NCBI GenBank assembly: GCA_964444795.1
Contig: CAYUIQ010000009.1
Coordinates: 9,108 to 73,107 of the forward strand
Direction of reading: 5' to 3'
From: JABMRP01 sp964444795
GTDB taxonomy: Bacteria; Planctomycetota; Planctomycetia; Pirellulales; Thermoguttaceae
DNA length: 64,000 nt
Each line of letters starts with the position of its first letter. The first letter of the stretch is position 1. Positions 1 to 8,084 of this stretch are shown piece by piece. Both the position numbers and the translations under genes were made by a program. The notes under the pieces were generated by a model. It had not been told where the DNA came from, did no database searches, and saw nothing but the letters and a program-made list of their open reading frames with translations.

Positions 1-744
1 CGTCTCGACGCCCGTCTTTTGCAGCACGCCGATGAGCACCTCCAGTTGCGCATTGCCCGACCCCGCACCCAGCCCGCGCAGACATCCGTCGACCGAGTCG
101 GCCCCCGCTTCGATCGCGGCCAGTGTGTTGGCCACGGCCAGGGAGAGATTGTTGTGGGCGTGGAAACCGACTTTGATACCCAGGGCCGATTTCATCGCGT
201 CGACCCGGGCGACCACGTCCCGCGGGAGCATGGCCCCGGCGGAGTCCATCATGTAGACCAACTCGGCCCCGGAGGCTTCCATGATCTTGGCCTGCTCGAC
301 GAGCTTTGCCGGCTCGATCATGTGGGTCATCATCAGCACGCCGATGGGTCGCATCCCGAGCTGGCCGGCCAGTTGAATGTGTTGCTCGGCGATGTCGGCC
401 TCGGTGCAATGGGTGGCTACCCGAGCCGCGCCGGCGCCGTGGTCCTTGGCCATTTGCAGGTCTTCCTGCGTACCGACGCCGGGCAAGAGCAACACGCCCA
501 GCTTGCCCGGCGTGATGGCCGCCGAAACGGCTTCGAGAAGTTCGACGTCGCTGGCCGCGGCGAAGCCGTACTGGATCGAGGAGCCGGCCAGTCCGTCGCC
601 GTGGCTCACCTCGATCGTACCCACGCCCGCCTCGTCCAGCGCCCGGGCCACGTCGGCCGCCTGCCGCGGCGTGAACTGGTGGGCCATGGCATGTTGGCCG
701 TCGCGCAACGTGGTATCGAGAATGGCAACTTGTTTGTTTTCCAT
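1..744 (-). CDS. mhpE: 4-hydroxy-2-oxovalerate aldolase (3' end cut by window edge)
   Basis: Metal-dependent HMGL-like TIM-barrel aldolase that splits 4-hydroxy-2-oxovalerate into pyruvate and acetaldehyde. The visible 248 codons begin MENKQVAILDTTLRDGQHA, the family's N-terminal metal/substrate loop. The protein has the HAHNNLSLAVAN metal-binding His-x-His motif and a GLGAGSGNAQLE glycine-rich segment. Family members are about 340 residues, so roughly 90 C-terminal residues lie beyond base 1. The start at 744 has a GAGGGG-type ribosome site in the 16-base gap after the upstream acetaldehyde dehydrogenase gene. The two enzymes normally form a channelling complex, so co-transcription fits. The rest of a meta-cleavage pathway is not visible here. 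Confidence 0.9.
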   Translation of the reverse strand, partial: MENKQVAILDTTLRDGQHAMAHQFTPRQAADVARALDEAGVGTIEVSHGDGLAGSSIQYGFAAASDVELLEAVSAAITPGKLGVLLLPGVGTQEDLQMAKDHGAGAARVATHCTEADIAEQHIQLAGQLGMRPIGVLMMTHMIEPAKLVEQAKIMEASGAELVYMMDSAGAMLPRDVVARVDAMKSALGIKVGFHAHNNLSLAVANTLAAIEAGADSVDGCLRGLGAGSGNAQLEVLIGVLQKTGVET

Positions 745-760
745 CGGTTGGAACTCCCCT

Positions 761-1630
761 CTAATCGTTAAGCAGTTTCTCGGCCAACGCCTCGCCGGTC
801 CCGCAGGCGGCGGCGGTCATGATGTCGAGGTTGCCGGAGTACTTGGGCAGGTAGTCGCCCGCCCCTTCGACTTCGATCATCGTGGTCACCTTGTCGCCGT
901 CGACAAACGGCTCGACCTTGAGCCGGTAACCAGGCACGTACTTCCGCACGTCGGCGACCATCTGCTTGACCGACGCGCGGATGGCCTCTTCGTCGGGATC
1001 GTCGACCAGGGCGAAGATCGTATCGCGCATCATGATGGGCGGTTCGGCCGGATTGAGAATGATGATGGCTTTGCCCTTGTCGGCTCCGCCGATCACTTCC
1101 AGACCCCGGGCGGTGGTCCGGGTGAATTCGTCGATATTCTGCCGCGTACCCGGTCCGGCGCTCTTACTGGAAATCGTGGCCACGATCTCGGCGTAGCGGA
1201 TATGGCACGCGCGGCTGATGGCGGCCACGATCGGCGTGGTGGCCTGGCCCCCGCAGGTGACCATGTTGACGTTCGGTTCGTCGAGATGCTCCCCGACGTT
1301 GACGCAGGGGATCACATACGGCCCGACGGCCGCGGGCGTCAGATCGACGGCGATCTTGCCGGCCTCTTTCAACAGCGGCGCGTGCTGCAAATGCGGCTTG
1401 GCCCCGGTCGAATCGAAGACGATCCGCACGTCGTCGTTTTCCAGAATGGCGTCGATGCCCGTGAGCGACGTTTCGATCCCCAGCTTGCCGGCCAGGGCCA
1501 GCCCTTCGGAATCGGGCTTGATACCGCTCATCAGTACCAGATCCATCGAGCGGCTGCGGCGGATCTTGTACATCAGATCGGTGCCGATATTCCCCGGCCC
1601 GACAATGGCCACTTTGATCTTCGAATCCAT
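761..1630 (-). CDS. mhpF: Acetaldehyde dehydrogenase (acetylating)
   Basis: Converts acetaldehyde, CoA and NAD+ into acetyl-CoA; in the MhpE-MhpF complex it takes acetaldehyde directly from the aldolase. The 289-residue product has an N-terminal Rossmann motif (VAIVGPGNIGTDL, residues 7-19), the catalytic Cys126 in VTCGGQAT, and the conserved ISSKSAGPGTRQNIDEFT segment. Length is slightly shorter than the usual 300-315. It is the first gene of the pair, with mhpE 16 bases downstream on the same strand. The start is ATG at 1630; the ribosome site there is weak. Confidence 0.92.
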   Translation of the reverse strand: MDSKIKVAIVGPGNIGTDLMYKIRRSRSMDLVLMSGIKPDSEGLALAGKLGIETSLTGIDAILENDDVRIVFDSTGAKPHLQHAPLLKEAGKIAVDLTPAAVGPYVIPCVNVGEHLDEPNVNMVTCGGQATTPIVAAISRACHIRYAEIVATISSKSAGPGTRQNIDEFTRTTARGLEVIGGADKGKAIIILNPAEPPIMMRDTIFALVDDPDEEAIRASVKQMVADVRKYVPGYRLKVEPFVDGDKVTTMIEVEGAGDYLPKYSGNLDIMTAAACGTGEALAEKLLND

Positions 1631-2075
1631 GGATGAACTGCTTTCGCGAAGGCTGCGGATTGTTCAATGTATGTTTGGCACCGGTGGCGGAAGAGCATTG
1701 CGATGGAAAACGGAAACAGGAAAGCCGCAGCCACGAGTAGCGCATTCAGCAAAGGGCAAACGACCGCCGTCGGCCCAACCAGGTTGTCTCCAACACGTGA
1801 CTACTGTTTATCGAGTAGCCGCAAATTGACAATGGGGCTCGCCGCTGCCCAATGACCGTCCCACCCAATGACGCCGATCGTAGCACACGAGTCGCGGGGG
1901 TGCAACGGTCTGGGCGGATCGGCGAGAGCGAGGCCGGCGCGTAACCCGCCGTAAACGACGGGCCTGCTACCGCCTTCGACGGATCTTGCTACCATCGGGT
2001 GGTTCCACGTGTTATCCTATGGGAGGGAAATCAACAAACTCGTGGACTCAAGATCATGTGGAAGGGCACGATCCG
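1631..2075. other. Divergent intergenic region, no gene seen
   Basis: This 445-base gap separates mhpF (minus) from the FAD oxidoreductase gene (plus) and must carry promoters for both. The only plus-strand promoter-like pair I found is weak: TTGCTA at 1986-1991 and TGTTAT at 2010-2015, 18 bases apart. Open frames here have no RBS and no recognisable product. Confidence 0.4.
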
Positions 2076-4364
2076 ATGAGAACTTCAAGAACCATGACGC
2101 CGCTGCTCGCTGTCGCCCTGACTCTCTCGATGGCATTCACCGCTGCCGCCGAGACCGTGTTGGTCGAGGCCGAGGGATTTGCCGACACGGGCGGATGGAT
2201 GGTCGACCAGCAGTTCATGGACCAGATGGGCTCGCCGATGCTGCTGGCCCATGGGCTGGGCGAACCGGTGACCGACGCCAAGACGACCGTCGAGTTTCCC
2301 GCCGCCGGAACCTATCACGTCTTGGTTCGCACCCGCGATTGGGTCGGGCCTTGGAAGGCGCCCGGCGCGCCGGGCCGGTTTCAGCTTGTCGTCAACGGCC
2401 AACCGCTGGAGACCGTCTTCGGCATCGAAGGAGCCCAATGGCATTGGCAACGCGGCGGAACCGTCGAGATCAAGGACACGACCGTGGCGCTGGCTCTGCG
2501 CGATCTGACCGGATTCGACGGCCGCTGCGACGCGATTGTCTTCACGACCGACGCGCAGTTCACGCCGCCGGGTGCCGGCGCGGAAATGACCGCCTTTCGG
2601 CGTAAGCTGTTGAACCTGCCCGAGCAGCCCGAGGACGCGGGTCAGTTCGATCTGGTGGTGGTCGGCGGCGGCATGGCGGGTACGTGCGCGGCGGTGTCGG
2701 CGGCCCGGTTGGGAGTGAACGTGGCGTTGATTCAGAACCGGCCCGTGTTGGGCGGCAACAACAGTTCCGAGTCGCGCGTTCACCTGGGCGGCAAGATCAA
2801 CCAACAGCCCTATCCGGCCTTGGGCAATCTGGTCCGGGAGATCGGTCCCTCGCGGGGTGGGAACGCGCGTCCGGCCGACTACTACGAAGATCAGAAGAAG
2901 CTCGACGTCGTCCGGGCTCAGGAGCGTCTGCACTTGTTCCTCAATACGCACGCTTACGACGTCGAAATGAAAGAAGGTCGCATCACGGCCGTGCTGGCCA
3001 AGAACATCCGCACCAACCGCGAGTATTGTTTTCGGGCGCCGCTGTTCGCCGATTGCACGGGCGACGGCAACCTCGGGTTCCTGGCCGGCGCCGATTTCCG
3101 TATGGGCCGTGAAGGACGCGATGAAACGCAAGAATCGCTGGCCCCCGAGAAAGCCGACCGCATGACCATGGGCGCTTCGGTGCAGTGGTACTCGCTAAAG
3201 ACCGGCACCCCAGAGGCGTTTCCCGAGTGTCCTTGGGCCGTGCAGTTCGATGACACCAACTACCAGCGAGTGACCAGTGGCGAATGGAACTGGGAGACGG
3301 GCATGAACCGCCACCAGATCGACGAGTTCGAGTTCATTCGCGACTACGGCATGCGGGTTGTTTATGGCAACTGGGCCTATCTGAAGAACCAAAGCAAGAT
3401 GAAAGACGAGATCGCCGACCGCAAGCTCTCCTGGATGGCCTACGTGGCCGGCAAACGCGAGTCGCGGCGACTATTGGGCGATGTGATCCTCACGGAGCAA
3501 GATGTTGTCGAGCAACGCCCGTTCCCCGATGCGAGCTTCACGACCACCTGGACCATCGACCTGCATTACCCCGAGGCGCGAAACTCGCAACAATTCCCCG
3601 GCGAGGAATTCCGCTCGATCGCCAAGCATGTGCGCATCAAGCCGTACGCCGTTCCCTATCGAACGCTCTACTCGCGCAACGTTCCGAACCTAATGATGGC
3701 CGGGCGCAACATCAGCGTCACGCACGTCGCGCTGGGTACGGTTCGCGTGATGCGCACCACCGGCATGATGGGCGAAGTGGTGGGCATGGCCGCGTCGCTC
3801 TGCAATAAACACAAGATCGACCCGCGGGCCGTCTACGCCGATCACCTGGAGGAACTCCAGGAATTGATGACCGAGGGCGTGGGTGCGCCGCCTCCGCCGC
3901 CGGTCGTTTCGATGCCGCCGAAGTGGCTCGACAAGGCCGGTCAGAATCTGGCTCGCACCGCCGAAGTGAGCGTCTCCGGCCGTTACAACGAATCGCAATA
4001 CCCGCCGACCAACGTGAACGACGGGCGGTTCAACATTCACGACAACGGGCTGCGGTATGTCAGCGATCCCAAGCGTCCCGGTTGGGTCGAGCTAAGTTGG
4101 GACAAGCCGCAAACCATCAGTGCCGTGCGAATCGTCACCGGGCAAACCGGTGGGAAGACGCCCATTACCACGTTCTGCCTGCAAACGCCGGACGGCACGG
4201 ACTGGAAGGACATTTCCGAGACGCGCGTCGAGCGTAACGAGAAATTCGATTTCAACGCCCGATTCCCGGCCGTCACGACCGACCGTATTCGCCTGCTGGT
4301 GACCGAGACCCCCGGCGATTTGATTCGCATCTGGGAGCTTGAGTTGTATCGGCTGCCGGAGTAA
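2076..4364 (+). CDS. Exported FAD-dependent oxidoreductase with C-terminal F5/8-type domain
   Basis: 762-residue protein of the FAD_oxidored (PF12831-like) group common in planctomycetes; substrate unknown, possibly a carbohydrate. Residues 1-25 are a Sec-type signal peptide ending AAA-E, without a twin-arginine. Residues 26-180 form a beta-rich domain resembling golvesin/carbohydrate-binding modules. The dinucleotide-binding motif VVVGGGMAGTCAAVSAARLG starts near residue 193, followed by GGNNSSE. A C-terminal F5/8-type-C (discoidin-like) module starts near residue 625 (NLARTAEVSVSG). The frame is open upstream to 1986, but the ATG at 2076 is chosen because it begins the signal peptide and follows GGAAGGG. 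A TlpA-like gene follows 68 bases downstream. Confidence 0.8.
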   Translation: MRTSRTMTPLLAVALTLSMAFTAAAETVLVEAEGFADTGGWMVDQQFMDQMGSPMLLAHGLGEPVTDAKTTVEFPAAGTYHVLVRTRDWVGPWKAPGAPGRFQLVVNGQPLETVFGIEGAQWHWQRGGTVEIKDTTVALALRDLTGFDGRCDAIVFTTDAQFTPPGAGAEMTAFRRKLLNLPEQPEDAGQFDLVVVGGGMAGTCAAVSAARLGVNVALIQNRPVLGGNNSSESRVHLGGKINQQPYPALGNLVREIGPSRGGNARPADYYEDQKKLDVVRAQERLHLFLNTHAYDVEMKEGRITAVLAKNIRTNREYCFRAPLFADCTGDGNLGFLAGADFRMGREGRDETQESLAPEKADRMTMGASVQWYSLKTGTPEAFPECPWAVQFDDTNYQRVTSGEWNWETGMNRHQIDEFEFIRDYGMRVVYGNWAYLKNQSKMKDEIADRKLSWMAYVAGKRESRRLLGDVILTEQDVVEQRPFPDASFTTTWTIDLHYPEARNSQQFPGEEFRSIAKHVRIKPYAVPYRTLYSRNVPNLMMAGRNISVTHVALGTVRVMRTTGMMGEVVGMAASLCNKHKIDPRAVYADHLEELQELMTEGVGAPPPPPVVSMPPKWLDKAGQNLARTAEVSVSGRYNESQYPPTNVNDGRFNIHDNGLRYVSDPKRPGWVELSWDKPQTISAVRIVTGQTGGKTPITTFCLQTPDGTDWKDISETRVERNEKFDFNARFPAVTTDRIRLLVTETPGDLIRIWELELYRLPE

Positions 4365-4432
4365 TCGATTACAATCAACAAACCCGTTTGGCCCAGGCGA
4401 AACATCCACACCCAACCAACAAGGAACCCGTA

Positions 4433-5218
4433 ATGCTGCATTCATGCCGTCTATTGACGATTGCCCTGGCCGCCGTCTGCGTCATCGCGAGCGTAACCGC
4501 CACTGCCGCCGAGCCGGACGCCCCCAAGCCGGCGGTCACGAAACCGGCCGATGATGCAGATGACAAGACCGTCGAGCCATGTCCCACGGGTGAGCCATGC
4601 CCCACCGGCGAGCAATGTCCCACCGACGGACCATGTCCCACGGGCCCCAGCGGGGCCGGGAGCAAGCCGGGTGAGATTCCCCGATTCGGCGCAAACTCGC
4701 CCTTCGAAGGCGGCCCCGACACGCCCAAGATCAAGAAGCCGCGTCGCCTTTGGGCTCGATCGTATCTCTGGTCCGAGGCCCCGAAGTTCGTCGTGGAAGA
4801 ATGGCTCTCCGACGAGCCCGACACCAAGGGCAAGTACGTGCTGATCGAGTTCTGGTCGACTTGGTGCGGACCGTGCCGCCGTTCGATCCCGATCCTCAAC
4901 GGGTTCCACAAGAAATACGGCAAGGAACTGGTCGTCATCGGCGTGTCCGACGAAACGGCGGAGGACGTCGGCAAGCTGACCGAGAAATACGAAAACGTGC
5001 CCGAGATCGAGTTCTACAGCGCCATCGACACCAAAGCCCGGATGAAAGACGAACTGGGCGTATTCGGCATCCCCCACATCATCTTGCTGGAGCCCGACGG
5101 CTATGTCATCTGGGAAGGGTTCCCGCTGCAAGAGGATTACGAGTTGACCGAAGCGATCATCGACAAGATCCTCGAAGTGGGCCGGCGATTGAAGGCCGGA
5201 TCGAAAGCGGAGAAGTAG
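4433..5218 (+). CDS. TlpA-like thioredoxin-fold protein, exported
   Basis: 261-residue periplasmic or envelope thiol-disulfide protein. It has a signal peptide (residues 1-24), a low-complexity linker containing four copies of a PCPTG/PCPTD pentapeptide (roughly residues 45-67), and a thioredoxin fold with the redox motif WCGPC (Cys145, Cys148) in the context LIEFWSTWCGPCRRS. The cis-Pro loop is present as GIPHIILLEPDG. Thioredoxin-fold proteins of this type reduce or resolve disulfides outside the cytoplasm. The start at 4433 (MLHSCRLL) is preferred over the in-frame ATG at 4388 because it begins the signal peptide and follows AAGGAAC. It lies 68 bases after the FAD oxidoreductase and may share its transcript. 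Confidence 0.82.
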   Translation: MLHSCRLLTIALAAVCVIASVTATAAEPDAPKPAVTKPADDADDKTVEPCPTGEPCPTGEQCPTDGPCPTGPSGAGSKPGEIPRFGANSPFEGGPDTPKIKKPRRLWARSYLWSEAPKFVVEEWLSDEPDTKGKYVLIEFWSTWCGPCRRSIPILNGFHKKYGKELVVIGVSDETAEDVGKLTEKYENVPEIEFYSAIDTKARMKDELGVFGIPHIILLEPDGYVIWEGFPLQEDYELTEAIIDKILEVGRRLKAGSKAEK

Positions 5219-5230
5219 GGATGCCTTCAG

Positions 5231-5249
5231 CCCCCGGCTCTGCCGGGGG
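5231..5249. repeat. G/C palindrome (CCCCCGGC-TCT-GCCGGGGG)
   Basis: Perfect 8-base arms around a 3-base loop, 12 bases after the TlpA-like stop codon. It may act as a transcription attenuator but has no T tract. Its style matches the palindromes at 19530, 19586 and 22258. Confidence 0.6.
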
Positions 5250-5287
5250 GCCAGTTGCGGGCAGCATGGTATGAAAGGAGCCACGGC

Positions 5288-5737
5288 ATGGCTCACTATC
5301 TGAGTTACTGGAAACCGGTGACAGTGGCAGAGAACGAAGGCTCGCCAATGCTGGAGCATTCAGCCAGCGATCAGTATGCCAAGCTGTCGCTGGGCGATGT
5401 TCTCTGGATCGTCTCAAGCGAAGGGCCAAATGATCTGGTCCTTGTCGGACGTCTGCGGGCGGATCATGTCGTTGAGCAGACGGAGGCGGAGCGGATTCTC
5501 GGAAGCACTGGACTGTGGGAGGCCACGCACCACGCCATTTCCGACGAGCCCGAAGAGAAGATGAATCTCGACATCTCACGACGCGCTCATGACTTGGGAT
5601 TTGACGGTGTTGTAGAATGGCTGCCCGAAGGATTCACCGGTCAACATCTCCAGGCACTGCGACGACTCGACTTCGATTCGGCTAGCTTACTCGACAGAAT
5701 CTGGGCAATGCACACCGACTCCGTGGAATCTGAATAG
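5288..5737 (+). CDS. Hypothetical protein, PUA/EVE-like suspicion
   Basis: 149-residue soluble acidic protein that I do not recognise. The N-terminus (MAHYLSYWKPVTVAE) and the segment LSLGDVLWIVSSEGPNDLVLVGRLRAD look like the small-molecule or nucleobase-binding PUA/EVE fold (aromatic start, then 'G-D-x-hydrophobic' strand and 'G-R-L'), but this is a fold guess only. No signal peptide. An excellent AAAGGAG site lies 7 bases before the ATG at 5288, so the in-frame upstream start at 5255 is rejected. An inverted-repeat element follows downstream. Confidence 0.65.
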   Translation: MAHYLSYWKPVTVAENEGSPMLEHSASDQYAKLSLGDVLWIVSSEGPNDLVLVGRLRADHVVEQTEAERILGSTGLWEATHHAISDEPEEKMNLDISRRAHDLGFDGVVEWLPEGFTGQHLQALRRLDFDSASLLDRIWAMHTDSVESE

Positions 5738-5831
5738 CAGAGAGTTGATTTCGGCACGAACCAATGTAAGATGGCAAGTTCAAGGTACTCTTGGCCGTCA
5801 CGGCACCGGTGCTTTTCAGGAGCTACGAACC

Positions 5832-5930
5832 AAGTACGGGTTCCTCTTCTCTGTTTCCGGACGCAGAGAATCGTCGGAAACCGCCGTGATTCGCCAATAA
5901 TCCCCGAACAGAGAAGAGGAACCCGTACTT
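5832..5930. repeat. 99-bp element with 23-bp perfect inverted ends
   Basis: Bases 5832-5854 (AAGTACGGGTTCCTCTTC...) are the exact reverse complement of 5908-5930. A smaller inner inverted pair (TTTCCG/CGGAAA) lies near 5854 and 5875. One arm recurs at 9903-9924. The element has no coding capacity and resembles a MITE or REP-type palindromic unit. It sits between the PUA/EVE-like gene and the Tat isomerase gene. Confidence 0.85.
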
Positions 5931-5985
5931 CGCGGCTGGAACAGCTACGCTTCAGGCGGATGAACCATACAAAAGGAGAATCAAC

Positions 5986-6885
5986 ATGGGCGAAGATCTC
6001 ACCAGGCGCGGCTTTGCCAAAGTTCTCGCCGCCTCGGCCGCAGGTTGCGGTGCCGCTGCTGCTGGCGGCAGACAAGCACAAGCCGAATCGATCCCCGAGG
6101 CCAAAGAGGCCCCTCTGAAACTCGGCCTGATGACCTACAATCTGGCCCGCGATTGGGATATCGAGACGATCATCGCCAACTGCACTGCGGCCAAGTTCCA
6201 ACACGCCGAGCTGCGCACCACGCACGCCCACGGGGTGGAAGTCGCGCTCTCGCCCGATCAACGGGCCGAGGTGAAAAAGCGTTTCGAGGATTCGCCCCTG
6301 GAGGCCATCAGTCTGGCCGGCGCGTTTGCCTACCATACCGACGACCCGGCCGAGTTGCGTCGGAACATCGAGGGCACGAAAGAGTACACGCTGCTGGCCC
6401 GCGATATCGGCGCCCTGGGCATTCGCGTGTTTCCCAACAGCCTGATGACCCACAAGGGAATCCCCGAGGAGCGGACGCTCAAGCAGATCGGCAAATCGCT
6501 GGGCGAGGTGGGCGATTTCGCCGCCGATTACAACGTCGAGATTCGCGTCGGCGTTCACGGCCGGGGGACCGATTACGTTCCCCGGATCAAGAAGATGCTC
6601 GACTACTCCGGCAGTCGGCATGTCTACGTCAACTGGAATTGCAGCCCCAAGGACGTCACCGGCGAGGGCTTCGAGGCCAACTTCCAGATGGTCGCCGCGA
6701 AAATCACCAACGTCCACCTGCACGACCTGTACAACGAGGCCTATCCCTACCGAAAGCTGTTCGCGCTGTTGAAGAAGTCGGGCTACACCGGCTACTGCGA
6801 CGCGGAGATCTCCGCCAGCACCGATCCGGTCCGGTTGATGAAATACTATCGCGGGCTGTTCCTAGCGTATCAGGATGCCATCTGA
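5986..6885 (+). CDS. Tat-exported sugar phosphate isomerase/epimerase-like TIM barrel
   Basis: 299-residue protein of the AP_endonuc_2/xylose-isomerase-like TIM-barrel superfamily. The N-terminus carries a twin-arginine signal (DLTRRGFAKVLAAS), so the folded enzyme is probably exported with its metal. Barrel landmarks include LKLGLMTYNLARDWD (strand 1), an AELRTTHAHGVE segment with metal-ligand-type residues, and ITNVHLHDLY near residue 240. Such proteins isomerise, epimerise or eliminate on sugars; the substrate is unknown. AAAGGAG precedes the ATG. The exported beta-rich protein 54 bases downstream may act on the same sugar. A second family member is at 43671. Confidence 0.78.
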   Translation: MGEDLTRRGFAKVLAASAAGCGAAAAGGRQAQAESIPEAKEAPLKLGLMTYNLARDWDIETIIANCTAAKFQHAELRTTHAHGVEVALSPDQRAEVKKRFEDSPLEAISLAGAFAYHTDDPAELRRNIEGTKEYTLLARDIGALGIRVFPNSLMTHKGIPEERTLKQIGKSLGEVGDFAADYNVEIRVGVHGRGTDYVPRIKKMLDYSGSRHVYVNWNCSPKDVTGEGFEANFQMVAAKITNVHLHDLYNEAYPYRKLFALLKKSGYTGYCDAEISASTDPVRLMKYYRGLFLAYQDAI

Positions 6886-6939
6886 GATTTGTACGATGGG
6901 CTCCCTTGTCCGCCCTTGCCGACTTCAGGGAAAACAACC

Positions 6940-7860
6940 ATGCCGAAACACATCATCCGGCTACTGGCAATTATCACACTCACCGCAACGCTCTCGCCCG
7001 CCGTCGAGCCCGACCTGTCCTTCGAACCGGCCGGTGCGGGGCTCTTCGATTTCGACACGGGCGCGCTCGGCGGCCGGTTGAAGTACGACGGACATTACCA
7101 GGGAATCTACCCGCTGGTCGATGCGGAGTCGAAAGCCGATCTGACGCATCCCCCGGGCGTTTTCAGCTTCTATCGGGTCTTCACCGCGGGCCGGCGCTAC
7201 GGGAACGGCGCCCGGGATTGGCCGGCGGTATCGAAGGTTCGCCCCGACGGCGCCGTCGAGGTGCATTGGGCGGCTAGCGAGACCAACCCGGTGGAAATGA
7301 CCGGCGTGTATCGTTGGTCGGCGGCCGACACGCTCGATCTGGAGATCACCGTCACGCCGCGGCGCGACGCGACCGCGTTCGAGCTGTTCATGTCGTCGTA
7401 CTTCACCAAGGGCTTCCGCGCGTCGGTCTACGTGAAAGCCGACCAGCGGCCGCGTTTCGTGCCCATCGATCGCGGGCCGGATTCCACGGGCGGTTACGTG
7501 ATGTTTCCGCGCGACGAGCAGGCCAAGAAACTGATCGCCGACGGCCGCTGGAAGATTCCGCCCAGCCCGGTCGATTGGGATATCGAACGCCCGCTGGCCG
7601 CCCCGCTCGTGTTACGGCGCGACGCGGCGTCGGGCATTACGGTCGTCATGATGACTCCGCCGGGCGATTGTTTCGCCGTTTCCTCCCCCTGGAACCCGGC
7701 CACGCCCCAAGCCGGCGGCTACCGCTCACTCTACCTATCGCTCTTCGGCCGCGATCTGAAAGCCGGCCAAGAAGCAAAAGCGCGTTGCCGGTTAGTCATC
7801 GGGCGGGATATCGACGATGCCCGGGCGGTGGAGTTGTACGAGGCGTATGTTGGGGACTGA
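6940..7860 (+). CDS. Exported beta-rich hypothetical protein
   Basis: 306-residue protein with a signal peptide (residues 1-22) and a body dominated by predicted beta strands (for example GVYRWSAADTLDLEITVTPR), reminiscent of galactose-mutarotase-like beta-sandwiches. I do not recognise a family. It lies 54 bases after the Tat TIM-barrel gene and is probably co-transcribed, which suggests a role with sugars. The ATG at 6940 is chosen because it starts the signal peptide and follows AGGGAAA; the open frame extends back to 6889 without an RBS. Confidence 0.65.
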   Translation: MPKHIIRLLAIITLTATLSPAVEPDLSFEPAGAGLFDFDTGALGGRLKYDGHYQGIYPLVDAESKADLTHPPGVFSFYRVFTAGRRYGNGARDWPAVSKVRPDGAVEVHWAASETNPVEMTGVYRWSAADTLDLEITVTPRRDATAFELFMSSYFTKGFRASVYVKADQRPRFVPIDRGPDSTGGYVMFPRDEQAKKLIADGRWKIPPSPVDWDIERPLAAPLVLRRDAASGITVVMMTPPGDCFAVSSPWNPATPQAGGYRSLYLSLFGRDLKAGQEAKARCRLVIGRDIDDARAVELYEAYVGD

Positions 7861-7886
7861 CGGTTCTCCCTCGTTGGGTTTGTTTC

Positions 7887-7965
7887 GGGTGCCTGGCGGT
7901 CGAGCGCGGCGAGCCCCCAGTATGTCGCGACCTGGGGGCTCGCTGCGCTCGACCACCAGACACCC
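7887..7965. repeat. Palindromic intergenic repeat (GGGTGCCTGG...family), copy 1
   Basis: Long imperfect hairpin. The left arm GGGTGCCTGGCGGTCGAGCG... and inner GAGCCCCCAG pair with CTGGGGGCTCG...GACACCC on the right. It sits between the exported unknown and the histidine decarboxylase gene. A second full copy lies at 22145-22233 and a truncated one at 62356-62380. Confidence 0.8.
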
Positions 7966-8084
7966 TTCGCCCCGGCATAAGAACGAGATCACCAGGGTAC
8001 TTCCCCGCGCCCTCGCACCCGGCTAAAATACACGGCAGCGCAAACGGCGACATTTCTTCTCCTTTCCATGGAGCTTCGCGAGAA

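Noticed and set aside
377..1636. Long plus-strand frame opposite the mhpF and mhpE genes
   Set aside because: High-G+C antisense frame without RBS or domain motifs; the minus strand encodes two clear enzymes.
7314..8084. Upstream extension of the histidine decarboxylase frame
   Set aside because: Lies over the previous gene in another frame and the palindromic repeat; the family start at 8085 fits the known length.
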